64,000 bases of DNA from Entoloma clypeatum (GCA_963565915.1 OY751492.1:4774001-4838000), one strand, 5' to 3'; positions 41,986-53,351 are shown, numbered from the stretch's first letter. Notes: a model not told the origin generated them from the sequence alone. A program made the numbers and translations.

Positions 41986-42780
41986 TCAACAACGGCTCCC
42001 TCTCACCCCCAATGCCCTCCTCCCTTGCCCAACGACCATCTCTCGTCGCCAATGGACGTCTCTCGCATCCAAGGGCTCCCTCTCATGACCAACGGCCATC
42101 TCTCATCTCCGACGGCCCCCCTCGTGCCAACGGCCCCCCTCTCGCGCCAAACAGCCGTCTTTCGCCCCCAACGGCTGCCTCTCATCTCCTACGGCCTCCT
42201 CGCGTGCCCAACAGCCGTCTCTCATCTCTAACGGCTCCCTCTCGCTCAAGCTCAATTGTTGCCTCTCATTGCCAACAGTTTTTCCTCCCAATGGCCATTT
42301 CTCGTGTCCAACGGCTTCCTCTCGTGTGACGTGTACAACGGCTCCCTCTCATGTACAATGGCACCCTGGTGTCCAATGGCTCCCTCTTGTCCCCTCGGGC
42401 CCAACGGCCGTCTCTCACATCCAACAGTTCCCTCTCGTATCCAAGGGCTCCCTCGCTCCCTCTCCTGCCCAACGGCCGTCTCACATCTCTGATGGCTCCT
42501 CTTGGGCAAAACGGCTGTCTCTCATGCCCAACAGCTCCCTATAGCCCCCTTGCATGCCCAACGGCCGTCTCTTGTCTCCAACAGCTCCCTCGTGCTCAAG
42601 CCCAATCGTCGCCTCTCATCACCAATGATTTTTCCTTCCAATGGCCGTTTCTCGTGTCCAATGGCACCCTCTCTTCCCCTGTGGCCTCCTCGTGTGTCCA
42701 ACCACTCCCTCTCACCTCCATGGCCGTCTCTCGTTCCCAACGGCCTCTTCTCATGCACTATGGCCGCCTCTTGCGGCTTT
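41985..42780. repeat. 20-bp minisatellite (CCCAACGGCCGTCTCTC type)
   Basis: Tandem degenerate 20-bp units CCCAACGGC(C/T)(G/C)(T/C)CTCTCxxGT, complement of the 5.5-kb array type. Bordered on the right by AAACCGCGGTTCAAACCTAG and GTTCGTGTTCGGGTTC, subterminal-like words also seen at 49030. Confidence 0.75.
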
Positions 42781-43430
42781 TTTTATGTCAAACCGCGGTT
42801 CAAACCTAGGTTCGTGTTCGGGTTCAGGCAAAAAGGGGTTGAATGATGGGATGGATGAGCAGTTGCTGGTTTCCATTGACCTTGTCTGATTTGCCACTCA
42901 TTTACTCCCTCGCTTATTTGTATCTCTGCGTGAAATAAAAATACAGTCCTATGTTCAACAACCAATGGTGTGATTTAATTATATGCATGATGATTTATTG
43001 GATGTTTGTAAGTTGTATGTTGAAACACCAAGTGAGGAAAATGTGTGTAAAATGTTATTCCATTGGAACTGGATGGAACAGTGGAACTTCTATAGACTCT
43101 CATTTTGGTTCAATGGATCAATTAATGGGGATAGTGCACTTTTTGGCCAGATTTACAACTTTTAAGTTCCATTTCTATGCTTTTAATTCTACATTTGGTA
43201 TATTGACACATATTAGCTTTTCCTGATCGGCGCCAGAGCGATACATCTGAAGACGGATAGGTGAGAGAGGCAACATATTTTGGTACGTTTGGGTCGACCT
43301 TGTGTATCACCCCAGCCTTGCCGATTTCAAATTTCAGCTTTCTCTTCGAAAGGCGATGTTGGGCAGAAAAAAGTACTTGTACATGGTCCCTGTCAGAGTG
43401 GTGGACGACTTCACGCATTCTTTGACAGTT
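42781..43430. other. No gene recognised
   Basis: AT-rich spacer after the minisatellite. No supported ORF or repeat. Confidence 0.35.
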
Positions 43431-43640
43431 ATACCCCTACCCCTAGAACTCAAATTGATTTCCTGGATATTGACTGACATGCGGAGGGTCCGTGGAGGGT
43501 CAATGAACTACCCCTGAGATTAGCACTGGTGGTTGACTGACATGGGGAGAGTGAACTACTTTGGCAAAAATGTGGAGGGTCAAGTAACTACCCCTTTGAC
43601 TAGAAGGTTGGGGATTGACATGCAGGGAGCCAAGAAGTTT
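43431..43640 (-). repeat. Left subterminal array (GAGGGTCAA units)
   Basis: Read on the minus strand it holds several copies of TAGTTCxTTGACCCTCCxCATGT and TAGTTACTTGACCCTCCACAT at about 40-70 bp spacing, in the opposite orientation to 46890-47360. Confidence 0.65.
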
Positions 43641-43843
43641 ACGTCTGTGGGCTGTGGGCACAAATATATACAAATCATCATAACCTCCGCTTTTCCCATC
43701 ATCAGACCCTCCGCATCTGCTGCATTTGATCCGGCTTCAGACTCCGCTCGGGCTTTACCGGGCCCCACGTGACTCCATCAAAGTTTGCTGACAGTTTTCG
43801 CGCTCTTAACTCCTCACCACATGAGCATACACAGACACGCACA

Positions 43844-44272
43844 ATGGGACGCAAGAATAGCGGTACGTCACGTGTTTGACTAGATTGGGACAGCATGCTC
43901 ACTCATTACACAGACACGAGCGGTGACCGACACTGCAAGAAGCGCCGTGTCAGGAACACAAACATGGCGCCCCATTCGGATTCAGGTGGGTTGGGCGGCG
44001 TCAAATGTGAATCAGGACTTATGAGGTCTATGGCATTGATAGAAAGCCTGGAAATACCTGTAGCGCCAAGAGGTCCCGCCGAGTCAGCAGGGAACAGGAG
44101 GCCAGTAACCCCTCCGCAAGACCGAACTCGGAGTGGGCGATTGATCGTACCCTCCGCACCTGACTTTGAGAGGGATTTTGCCTCTCGTAGTATGATTCCA
44201 TACTATAAGACGCTATGTGAGTCATCTGCTAATTATGACCTTGGACTGCTGTCTTTACGGACATCATACTAG
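43844..44272 (+). CDS. Small hypothetical protein, two or more exons
   Basis: ATG at 43844 (MGRKNS), intron 43863-43913 (51 bp, GTACGT...CAG), then an exon reading DTSGDRHCKKRRVRN and PQDRTRSGRLIVPSAPDFER up to TAA-type stop at 44272. Basic N-terminal segment; no recognised domain. The next stretch has a plausible further exon (FPDLPKDDQLEKGWQ, FQRRKWKLLERWGVDD, to about 44415), so the stop may lie in an intron. First gene of a three-gene plus-strand cassette between inverted repeat arrays. Confidence 0.5.
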
Positions 44273-44671
44273 ACGACAATAACTTTCCGGACTTACCGAA
44301 GGACGATCAATTGGAGAAGGGCTGGCAAGGTGGAGGGAAAAAGTGCCTCCCGGCCTCCGCTGTGTTTCAGCGGAGGAAGTGGAAACTGCTTGAGCGGTGG
44401 GGTGTAGATGACCAAAGTACGTCTATTATTGAACATGCGGTGGAATGATTGGCAGAACTAATGTGATGCATCAGGGCTAGCGGAGGATCCCCAGGAAGGT
44501 AATCATACTGTCAAGTGATGTTCAATGTTCTGTCAATGTAAGAAATAAAATGTAGGAGCTGATATTGATATGATGAGTGGGTGGGAAGAATACATCATAT
44601 ATTGTTATAAAAATGATATAGGTGGGTGTTCTCCCTTGGTTATAAGGGTGCCCCCGGGATGCTAATCTAGT

Positions 44672-45489
44672 TTGGAAACAGACAATGTCATGGAATTATC
44701 TGATGGAGAGTATGCAGGGGGGAAGGAGGCGTCCAGAGAAATTGTTTGGCCAGGTGGAGAAGAGGGCTCTATAAGGGAGCTTGGGGTGGCATCAGGGCAG
44801 GGGGAGATAAGTGTGGGGGAGTGGGGCACTCCTCTCCAGACATCAACAGCACGAGAGCCATGCATGGAGACAATGAACAGCTGTGGAGAGGGGGAGAGGG
44901 GGTTGGTAGATGGAGCAAGGTCTCCCCTGGTACTGTTGAGTGCCTGGGCGCCATATACCACATGTTCAAGTGGACCTGCTACAACGGCAGGAGCCTCCGG
45001 ATTGACAGCATTTGTTGAAGGAAACACAGCGGCGTTTCCAGGAGTACGAAGGGGGCAGGTGCTGGGAAAGAGTGGGACATCAATTAAAGGTATGTGAAAC
45101 ACCTTGTGAGGATGAGAAGTAATACTGAATGATGAGATGGTATAGGAGATAAAAAGAGGAAAAAGAAGGAGAGGAGTAGGGGGAAGAAAAAGGAAGAGGA
45201 CAGGACGATAGAGGGGTTGGAGGTGTTGGAGGTGTCGCTGCACCTGGACAGGGGCGGGGGGGTGATAGATGAAGCGGATGAAGCTGTTGGATGGCTGAAA
45301 AGGTTCAGGAGGCTGCAGGATACAGTGAGGAATCGAATGGTGATGATGCGGGGGGGAGTGATAGAAAAAGAGACGGATGAGGTGGTGGAGAAGCTGCAGA
45401 GTGCCATCAGGCTTTTGATGGTATTCCCCGCAGCGGAGAATATGCTGAGGGCATTGGAAGAGATAGGAGTTGAAGAAAAGACGGTATGA
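44672..45489 (+). CDS. Hypothetical protein with possible coiled coil
   Basis: Acidic/Gly-rich frame (DNVMELSDGEYAGGKEASRE) to about 45090, a possible GTATGT intron, then a Lys/Glu-rich exon with EADEAVGWLKRFRRLQDTVR and TDEVVEKLQSAIRLLMVFPA, probably helical. A short downstream frame (ILQEMLEFAQALHLNGFEMF, 45541-45600) may be its last exon. Exon borders are tentative, no known family is recognised and no function is assigned. Middle member of the 43.8-46.9 kb cassette. Confidence 0.4.
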
Positions 45490-45813
45490 AAGTCCAAGTT
45501 TTGAAGTGCAGGAGTTACTAACATTGGGAGATTAGGTGATATTGCAAGAGATGCTTGAATTTGCGCAGGCACTGCATCTGAACGGGTTTGAAATGTTTTA
45601 CAAGTACAAACCGGCAGGGGCACATCTAAAGAGCATTAAGCCCTCTATGAATTGGATGCTTGCACTAGCACAGGAGGTGGCTCAAAGAGATGGTTAAAGG
45701 AACGGAGATAATATAGATTAGATTTTGATTAATCCATTGATCATACAAGATGAATCTGTGATCATTATGACAGTGACTGTCACGGCGGTTTGGTCGGAAC
45801 TACATCAAGAAGG

Positions 45814-46856
45814 ATGCCAAGAAAAAAAGTGTCGAGTGTGGGTGAAGCAGGAGATGTAGAATTGAGGGAGGCATTGAAGCTGCCGAGCTACCGTTCTGTG
45901 ACGGTTTGGAGAGGGGAAGAGGAAATGAAGCTAGAGCTCGGAGTGAGGTGAGATATATGATTATGTGAAAATTCATTTGGGCTAATAGATATTAATAGTG
46001 TGTACTTGCGGTGGGAAAGGATGATTGGTGTGGAGGGGGTTATTGCGGGGGATGAATATTGGAAGGGGAAGGTGCGGAGCGTGCCTAAGGGATACAAGGG
46101 GGGAGAGGTGGTGGCAGTAGTGCAGTGATACTACAGGGCGGAGGATATGAAGAAATTGAAGCAGGGAAAGAAAGAGTAAGTGTGTAGGAAATGGATAGGA
46201 TTGCGAGTACTGATGTTGAAATCTTTGTTGTAGGAAAAAGCTTGTTGGTAGAATGGGGGATAATGAGCTGTTGTTATCGGACCACTTTGGATTGATAGAG
46301 ATATCATCCATAGAAGGTGAGTGTGAATGGCCTAATGTAATGGAATTGTGATTGAAATATTGAGTCAGAAAAATGTGATGTTGCGGAGTTTGATGATAAA
46401 AATGGGGAAAAGGAAATTGAAGGGGATGCATATTACTACCGGTGGAGGGTGAGAGTTCGAGGGGATAGAGGAACGATTTCGGAAGTGAGTTTTCGTTGAT
46501 ATTTTTGCCGCTCTTGATTGATACGGGAATAGGAAAGAGTAAATAGGTTTTGTGTGTGTGGAGAGGTATACAACCCAAATTTGGATCGGCAGAGATATTG
46601 CGGAGGGTGTGAGAATTGGTATGACGAGAGGTGTTGTGCGGAGGGCGGGGGAGGATTGGTGGCCCCTATTATTCGTGGAGGAGATGGAGGAGAGTTTGGA
46701 CAAGTAAAGGATTGGATGATTGCAGGAAATAGGATGGCAGTGAAAAAAGCTAGAATGATGGGGGAAGTCGAGCTGGAGAAGTACAGAAGTGAACTTTTGG
46801 GGGGGATGGGTGAATGGAAGCAGTATATATGTCCAGGGTGTGGACAATGTATATAG
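45814..46856 (+). pseudogene. BAH plus PHD/zinc-finger-like gene with one in-frame TGA
   Basis: Candidate chromatin reader. ATG 45814 starts MPRKKVSSVGEAGDVELRE. GT-AG introns link YRSVTVWRGEEEMKLELG to a BAH-like block (AGDEYWKGKVRSVPKG, then TGA at 46126-46128 where BAH proteins have Trp, then YYRAEDMKKL), ELLLSDHFGLIEISSI, AYYYRWRVRVRGDRG, and a final exon with CVCGEVYNPNLDRQRYC, CENWYDERCC and YICPGCGQCI, a Cys/His cluster of PHD type. It resembles multi-copy BAH/PHD-like genes of mushrooms. A single TGG-to-TGA change is the only break I see, so inactivation would be recent. Confidence 0.6.
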
Positions 46857-46889
46857 TGTGGGGAGAGCCTGTCATTATTGTTGGGTGGA

Positions 46890-47360
46890 ATCCTTGTATA
46901 ATTACAAAGTCCACTTCCAAGAAAGCAGTAGTTCTTTGACACCTGGCATGTAAGTCATCAACCAAAGTGGGAGTTCTTTGACCCTCAACATGTGATTGCA
47001 GATTCACCAGGGCGGTAGTCCCTGACCCTCAAGATGTGAATCAAAAATCTCCGCAAGCGGCAAGTGCTATTTCGGTCCAATCAAGCTTTAATTCTCCGAC
47101 CCTCCGCATTTTGTTTGCCAAACCACATCGTCATTCTTGGACCCTCCGCTTTTTTCATTTCATTTTTGCAAAAGCACTAGCTTTTTCACTCTGGACATCT
47201 GCGAGGTCTATACAAGGCGGTCATTCTTCAACCCTCGGCGTTTTTGGGAGTGATAATTTCTTTCTCCCACTCTGTTTGGCCCCCCGCATGTTACTCATTA
47301 GGAGTTTACCGGGAGTCCTAGCCAAAGTGATAGTTCATTGACTCTCGGATAACCGAACAC
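46890..47360 (+). repeat. Right subterminal array (TTGACCCTC units)
   Basis: Repeats of AGTTCTTTGACCCTC(aa)CATGT, TAATTCTCCGACCCTCCGCAT, CATTCTTGGACCCTCCGC and TAGTTCATTGACTCTCGG, about 50-75 bp apart. They mirror 43431-43640 in inverse orientation. Confidence 0.65.
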
Positions 47361-47460
47361 ATGCGGAGGGCTGTAAGCCGGATGAGCCAAACCGGTACTA
47401 AGGCATGCAAATGGCTTACCTCATCCAACAAGCTGTTGCTCACACGACCACCATCCAACG

Positions 47461-48075
47461 ATGTCCACCGCTGTTGCTGCCACTGGCCGGTCAAACCCGG
47501 GAGCGCAAACACGCAAGAGGACTCGGATACGCCCCAAGCCCATTGTCACGGACAGCGAGGGAGAGAAAGACTTGCGGGAGGAGAAGGGGCCGAAGAAGAG
47601 CAAGGACATTGTGGCCTTGAAGACAATCCACGTGCATCCTCCATGTCAGCGGTGCAAGAAGAAAGAGCTGGAATGTCGGGTTACAATGTAAATTATTCAT
47701 TTCATTCGTTGTCTTTTATTTATGCGATGAATCCTTAGAATATCTGGGCACCAAACAGCAAGGACGGCGTGTGATGCATGCCGTGGCTCAAAACACAAAT
47801 GTAGCATAGGCATCAGAATGGGTGGAAGGGACAGGGTCCCAGGTGAGAAATGGCAAGAGTTACGGAAGGGCTGGCAGCCTGCGGTGGCGGAGGATGGTGA
47901 TGGAGCGAGGTCCGATGATGCGGAGGATACCGCGAATTTGGAGTTTGCAGACACTTATGGGGAAATTGTAAGGCGGACATTGGGGGAGTTGATGAAGGAA
48001 ATGGATGCAAGAGTGGATGCTTTCGAGGACCAAATGGGCGAGATTGGGAATACAATTGAGGTGAATAGTATATGA
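47461..48075 (+). CDS. Small protein with two Cys clusters
   Basis: ATG 47461; one GT-AG intron 47688-47738 (51 bp) keeps frame. Basic N-terminus (TRKRTRIRPKPIVTDSEGEK), then PPCQRCKKKELECRV and ACDACRGSKHKCSIG, a pair of CX2C...C clusters resembling the fungal Zn(II)2Cys6-like small proteins of Agaricomycetes. A C-terminal helix (DTYGEIVRRTLGELMKEM, ARVDAFEDQM) may dimerise. About 190 aa. DNA binding is inferred and targets are unknown. It lies just outside the right repeat array, so its link to the cassette is uncertain. Confidence 0.62.
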
Positions 48076-48409
48076 GTGAATAAATTCAAGCTGCTTTGCA
48101 TTGTTTCCCCCTCCCCCCTCACTAAAGCTCAGGAAGATGCATCCCCCTGGAGTCAGTTTCAACCAGACCTGCAAGGGGGTTAGGGGGAATATAGTAGTTC
48201 CTTCACTAAGGCTATGGAAGGGGTGACTGTGGGGCCTACATTTTATTTCTTACATTGAGGGAACATTGAACATCACCTGACACTATATGCTAACCTTCCT
48301 TGGGATCCTCCGCTATCCCTGACCCATCACATTAACTCTGCCAATCAGTCAACCACACGTTCAATAATAGTACTTTGGTCATCTGCAACCCACCGCTTGT
48401 GCAGTTTCC
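48076..48409. other. No gene recognised
   Basis: Short spacer between the Cys-cluster gene and a copia fragment. No motif. Confidence 0.35.
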
Positions 48410-49010
48410 ATCAAGACCTGAGGAAACTGTTTGTCGAATAAAGTGAAAATGGACGTCGATGTGTTTGGTGCGTCCGTGAAATGTGGAGTCTTTTGAGAGA
48501 GGGATAGCACCTTGGTTATCGCAGTATAAGGTTGTAGGTAAAGAGACCTTGTAAAAGAAAGGAAGTTCTGTAAGTAATTTGTGAATTCAAATGATATCCT
48601 TGGACGCGTGCATTAACGCGACATATTCCCATTCGGTGCTTGACAGCGTGATGATCGGTTGCTTCCTTGCACTCCAGGATGTGACACCCAATCCTACAAA
48701 AAATCCGACCGCCTGTAAATGAGTCGTACGAGGAGAGTCCAAGTACTGAGATAATGTGGAGACCGTAAATGCTATGTCGGGGCGCGTCATGATGGTACAA
48801 CACATGAGTGAGCCCACGGTGGGCGAGACAGAAGGGGAATCCGGGCAGTAGTCAGCTCCAGGTTCCATGGGAGTAACTGCAGAGCGTGCATTCTCAAGGT
48901 TGAAACAAGTAAGAATTGTTTCGATGTATGCTTGCTGTCCGAGAGATATAGTCTTCGCTTTGATATCGCATGAAAGGCTGACACTGAGTAGCCAGCTGAT
49001 AGGTCCAAGT
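48410..49010 (-). pseudogene. Ty1/copia RT-RNase H fragment (copia-3)
   Basis: Minus strand reads CDIKAKTISLGQQAYIETIL, GSLMCCTIMTRPDIAFTV, then after an internal deletion in RNase H WSARKQPIITLSSTEWEYVA, then a TGA and YCDNQGAIPLSKDSTFHGRT and KHIDVHFHFIRQTV. It is a 600-bp scrap with no LTR, distinct from copia-1 and copia-2. The missing block falls between SQYLDSPRTTH and GVTSWS. Confidence 0.82.
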
Positions 49011-49189
49011 AAACTGGACAGGATCCGGTTCGGTTCGTGTTCGGCCCTTTTTCATCCGAACATGAACCCAAACAAAATGTTCGGGCTGAGAACTGAGCAA
49101 AAGAGTCGTCAGGTGGACGCGACGAGCACAAATGTGCTGCCAGATCACAACCGACGAGCCTCTGCTGGCTCAGCACCGAAACTACCCCA

Positions 49190-49480
49190 CCGTGGCCATT
49201 GTGCACATTTGGCGCGAAGTTGGGACGGCCGTGGCGCGCGAGAGGCGGCCATGAGGCATGAGGGGCGGCCATGGGGTACGAGGGACGGCCGTTGGGCACA
49301 ATGAGAGCGAGGGATGGCAGTTGCACGGGGGCAGGCATTGGGACGGCAGTTGCATGTGAGGGACGGGCGTTGTGCACGAGGGATGGCCGTTGAGCGTGAG
49401 AGGCGATGAGTGGAGGCTGCTGGGCACGAGAGGCAGCCTGGGGGGCGGTGGGGTGCGAGAGGCTGCTGGGCACGAATGAA
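49190..49480. repeat. 20-bp minisatellite (GGCCGTTGGGCACGAG type)
   Basis: Units such as GGCCATGGGGTACGAGGGAC and GGCCGTTGGGCACAATGAG. Flanked by GGTTCGGTTCGTGTTCGGCC (49028) and GGTTCGGCATGGGCCCGAAC (49619), resembling inverted subterminal zones of a non-autonomous DNA element. Confidence 0.7.
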
Positions 49481-49959
49481 AACAGCAGGGGCTCAGAGAG
49501 CCCCGCAGTTGTGGTGGTGATCACCAAAAGTAGTAGTCAATGTTGAGTTTTTTCATTGTTGATCAATAATCAACAAAGTCATATGACTTTTGGGTTCGCT
49601 GCATGTTCGGCAATGTTTGGTTCGGCATGGGCCCGAACCTGAACCCCAGTCAAAATCGGACCTGGTGGAATCCGGCCCTTGTGGGATTGAGGGGGTCCCT
49701 GACAGGGAAAGTTGGGAATCGAGACACCATCGGGAAATTTCCTGATGGTCCTGGAATTCCCAGCGTTGCACCTGTTCGAACTTGGCACCGACGACGCATT
49801 GTGCTGGCACACTCAAGATTTTTTTTTTTCCCTTCAAGTCAATTCAAACTCCGATTCAACTCGCCGAAGCCAGTCATTTGAACTTTAAAATTTAAGTATG
49901 TAACCACTGCCAACCACTTCCCACAACGCCTCCCCCTTGCTCTGCGCCCGGTTCGTGGG

Positions 49960-50640
49960 CTCAACAGCCACCCCTCGTGCCCAACGTCCACGTTTCTTGC
50001 CCAACAGCCGCGTCTCCTGCCCAACCACCTTCCTTTGCACCCAACGGCCTCCCCTCGCCTCCAACCACCTTTTTTCACGCCCAATGACTGTGTCTCTTGT
50101 CCAATGGCCTACCTTTGCACCCAACGGCCGTGTCTCCTGCCCAACGGCGATTCCTCATGCCAAATGGCCATTCCCCATGCCCAATGACCGTCCCTCGTGC
50201 CCAACGGCTTCCCCTCGCATCCAATCACCTTCCTTCATGCCCAACGGCGGCTCCTCATGCCCAATGGCTGCCCCTCGTGTCCAACGACCGCCCCTCGTGT
50301 CCAACGACCGCCCCTCGCGTCCAACGACTGTGCCTCGGGCACAACGGCTGCTCCTCCTGCACAACGGCCTCCCCTCCTGCGAAACGGCCACCCCCCGTGT
50401 CCAACGACCGCCCCTCGCGTCCAACGACTGTGCCTCGGGCACAACGGCTGCTCCTCCTGCACAACGGCCTCCCCTCCTGCGAAACGGCCACCCCCCGTGT
50501 CCAACGACCGTCCCTCGCGTCCAACGACCGTCCCTCGCATCCAACGACTGTCCCTCGCATCCAACGACCGTCCCTCGGGCCCAACGGCCTCCCCTTGTGC
50601 CCAACGGCCGCTCCTTACCCCCCAACCACCGTCCTCGCGT
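49960..50640. repeat. 20-bp minisatellite with a 100-bp perfect tandem duplication
   Basis: Regular 20-bp units (CCAACGACCGCCCCTCGCGT). Bases 50301-50400 are repeated exactly at 50401-50500, five units at once. The array directly abuts the left inverted repeat of the KDZ element. Confidence 0.88.
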
Positions 50641-50682
50641 CCAATGCCCTCGTGCTCAAATTAGTTTATATATAGTATAGTT

Positions 50683-50938
50683 CAAACCCACGCCCAAGCC
50701 CACTTTCAAAAACCGGGGTTCCCGCCTGTTCGACGCTGGACGTCGTCGTACCTCGCCGCTCAATTCCCCCTTGCCATATCGGGGGAGTTGATCCCATGCC
50801 CCTGACTCCTGGTTGCCATCAAACACTCTCTCTTGTCATTCGCGAGGTGTTCACTGGACCTCGGTTCCCATCAGTGATCACAGTGTCCTGACTACTTATT
50901 TTTCCCATCAATCAGGTCACTTATCAACGCTCAACGTC
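50683..50938. repeat. Left inverted repeat of probable KDZ transposon
   Basis: From CAAACCCACGCCCAAGCCC inward, matches the reverse complement of 59104-59346 with about five mismatches in the outer 190 bp, then with small gaps. No target duplication is recognised at either outer edge. Confidence 0.72.
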
Positions 50939-51421
50939 CAATCGCTGTGCGACCCCCCACTGCAGATGGCTCCCGCACTTTTCCCCCCTCCCCCAATTGA
51001 ATCCCATGCCACAGCACTGTCCCCTGTCCCTGTCCCCCATCGGAGCCACGATGCAGCGACACAGTGACAAGCGACACAGCAACACAGCAACACAGCAACA
51101 CAGCAACGCAGGCAAATGTCAGTAAGCACAGAACCACTTAACACTGACAACTGGACCTTGATTCACAACAACAATCCATAGCAACTACTAAATCAATAAT
51201 CCATGTCAAAGCCAGGTATAATCGCCCCTTATCGGCATGCATCCACCAGGGCCCAGGCCGACGGGGACAAAAGTCTATCATTGCCAAGCGCTCCAGGGAT
51301 GTATGTACGCACCTGAGAACACCAACGCAGCCGTCGCCACCATGCTGGACATGCAACTGAAGAACAAATTTTGCTGATTTGACTACGAGATAGCATGTAT
51401 ATTCATATGTTCTACATAAGA

Positions 51422-53023
51422 TTATGGTTTCCCAGAAGCACTCGCCCCGCCCTTTTTCTTCCTCGGCACACCCTTGTCCTTGCGAGGCTTACATTGTTTC
51501 TTGGTCATAAGAACACCACCACCCTGCTCACTGGTAACAGCTACATTCACAAAGTTCAATGTCAAGGGTCCCCTCGTTTTGGCCACGTCCATTGTTGTTG
51601 TCGGGGCATTGACATTTGTGGTGGTGGCTGTTCTGGGGGCAGCCATTCCTTGACCACTCTCGGTGTTCACGGAGGTATCGGCCACACTGGCGCTGGGGCC
51701 TGGGGTGCGCCCCGCAATGTTGGGCTCCGCTGCTGGTGTAGAACCTTGCGATGCCATGAAGTGTTGGTTATGCCAGGCATCCCACTCAGCCTGCGTCATT
51801 TTGTAAAAATGGGCCGTACCACTCTTCCATGCATTGAACAGCAGATTGAGCTCAACCCGAGAACTGATCTCACTTGGGGAGCAGAATTTGGGGAGAGGCC
51901 AGTTTTTGATGACAATGCCATGCTTCAGGGTGATGTGTGTGTCGAAGTTGTGATAAAACATCTGCGGCACCTTGCTGCTTACGACATCATCTGTTTATAC
52001 TAAAATTAGCCTTAATTTTGACTCCCAATGTCAAAGAAAACACATACTCAATTTATTTAAGATCATGGATGAAATTTTCAACCGCGTATTGCTCAATTCC
52101 TGTATATAGTTTCAGACAACACCTATGCCAAATGTAAGAGTCAGTGCAACACATGACTTTACATGCAAGCCGTACCATGTACACCAGATAGTAGATATGC
52201 CTCCATTCGCACCGCAATGTCGAAGATATTCTCCTTGAATGAGAGCTCGAAAAAATCTGAAGCAAAATCGCCTTCCAGGACCTGACTGCTACAAGTGCAA
52301 CTTCGGCACCTGTGCGCGCGTGTAGCTGTCAAATCTAGGACTCACACTATTAATGAGAACTTGAGTAGAACACAGTATATAACTCATCTCTTCCTCCAAA
52401 TGATCGAGAGTGACCCGGACATTGTGGAATGAAGTGATTGGGATGTTGTGTGATGCTAATTTGTGCATCTCTCGCATGTCACATAAGGTGGACAGCGCTT
52501 CCGTGGTGTATTCTTTGCGATCATCCTCGGAAAGTGTCTTCCATTTGGCACCAATCTGAATGATAGGTTCATTTATTTTCTTTTTTGGCTCACCGTTGGG
52601 GAGTTCTAGTAAGAGGTTAAATTTGTGTATTGAGATGGAACGAAAAAACTGACGTGCATTGAGCCGCTTGGCTTCCATGCTCACAAATGCATTCCACGGT
52701 CCAAGGTCCTTTTGTTTCTTCTGCAAGCGACTGATTTGCATGATTTCTTCCATGTAGTATTGAACCGAATGCTTCTGGAATTGCACGTGGAGGCTTTCAC
52801 CAAGTTTGTATACTTCTGCCTGTGCATCGTGAAGGGCTTGTTGGTACATAATTTTTTCCTCAAGGCGGCATGCTTTGTTGGCCGCTTTCTCAGCTGTGGT
52901 TAGCTTGATGGTGGCTCTCTTTGTGTGAGTCCTCCATGGTGTCTGTGTTTGATGAGACGATTTCTTGCAAGACTTGCTAAGCAGCCGCTCAAACGTCGTA
53001 TTTTTCTTCCTTGTTTTTGCCAT
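51422..53023 (-). CDS. HMG-box-like accessory protein of the KDZ element
   Basis: Start ATG 53023. First exon: basic N-terminus, coiled-coil stretch, then a segment like an HMG box (GPWNAFVSMEAKRLNAR ... IGAKWKTLSEDDRKEYTTEA, about 52530-52710). Further exons inferred by GT-AG and frame: FFELSFKENIFDIAVRMEAY near 52230, and MFYHNFDTHITLKHGIVIKN, NWPLPKFCSPSEISS, TQAEWDAWHNQHF (51780-51970) with a basic tail ending at 51422. I recall this architecture beside KDZ transposases in mushroom genomes. DNA binding and a role in transposition are inferred. Exon limits are approximate. Confidence 0.6.
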
Positions 53024-53351
53024 GGTAGACTGCACAAGATGGCTCCCCAAAACAAAATTTATTCATCCCAAGAAAAATGCCATGGAGAATATTATTTCGA
53101 CGTTACCCTCTCGATCTCGCAAGAAATGTAACCTTACCATAAGCAATATAGCGTTTTTAGAGGGCACTCCAGTCTCCAATTTCGAGATTTTCATTTGTTC
53201 CTGGAAGTACAGGATCTTCAGCACATCTATTTCATCATTCTCACCATCAACTTCTATCCCAGCTTGTGGCGCGAATTCAAAGGCACAGCATTGAATGATT
53301 TATAGGAACAGGGGTGCAACTGTTTAAATGGACATGATCATATATCCTCTA

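Noticed and set aside
44662..46942. Long minus-strand ORFs of 160-198 codons opposite the BAH cassette
   Set aside because: They are antisense shadows of purine-rich plus-strand exons and show only Ser/Pro/His-rich low complexity.
49937..50680. 247-codon plus-strand ORF rich in Pro/Arg/Asn
   Set aside because: It is a translation of the 20-bp repeat array; the other frames are equally open.
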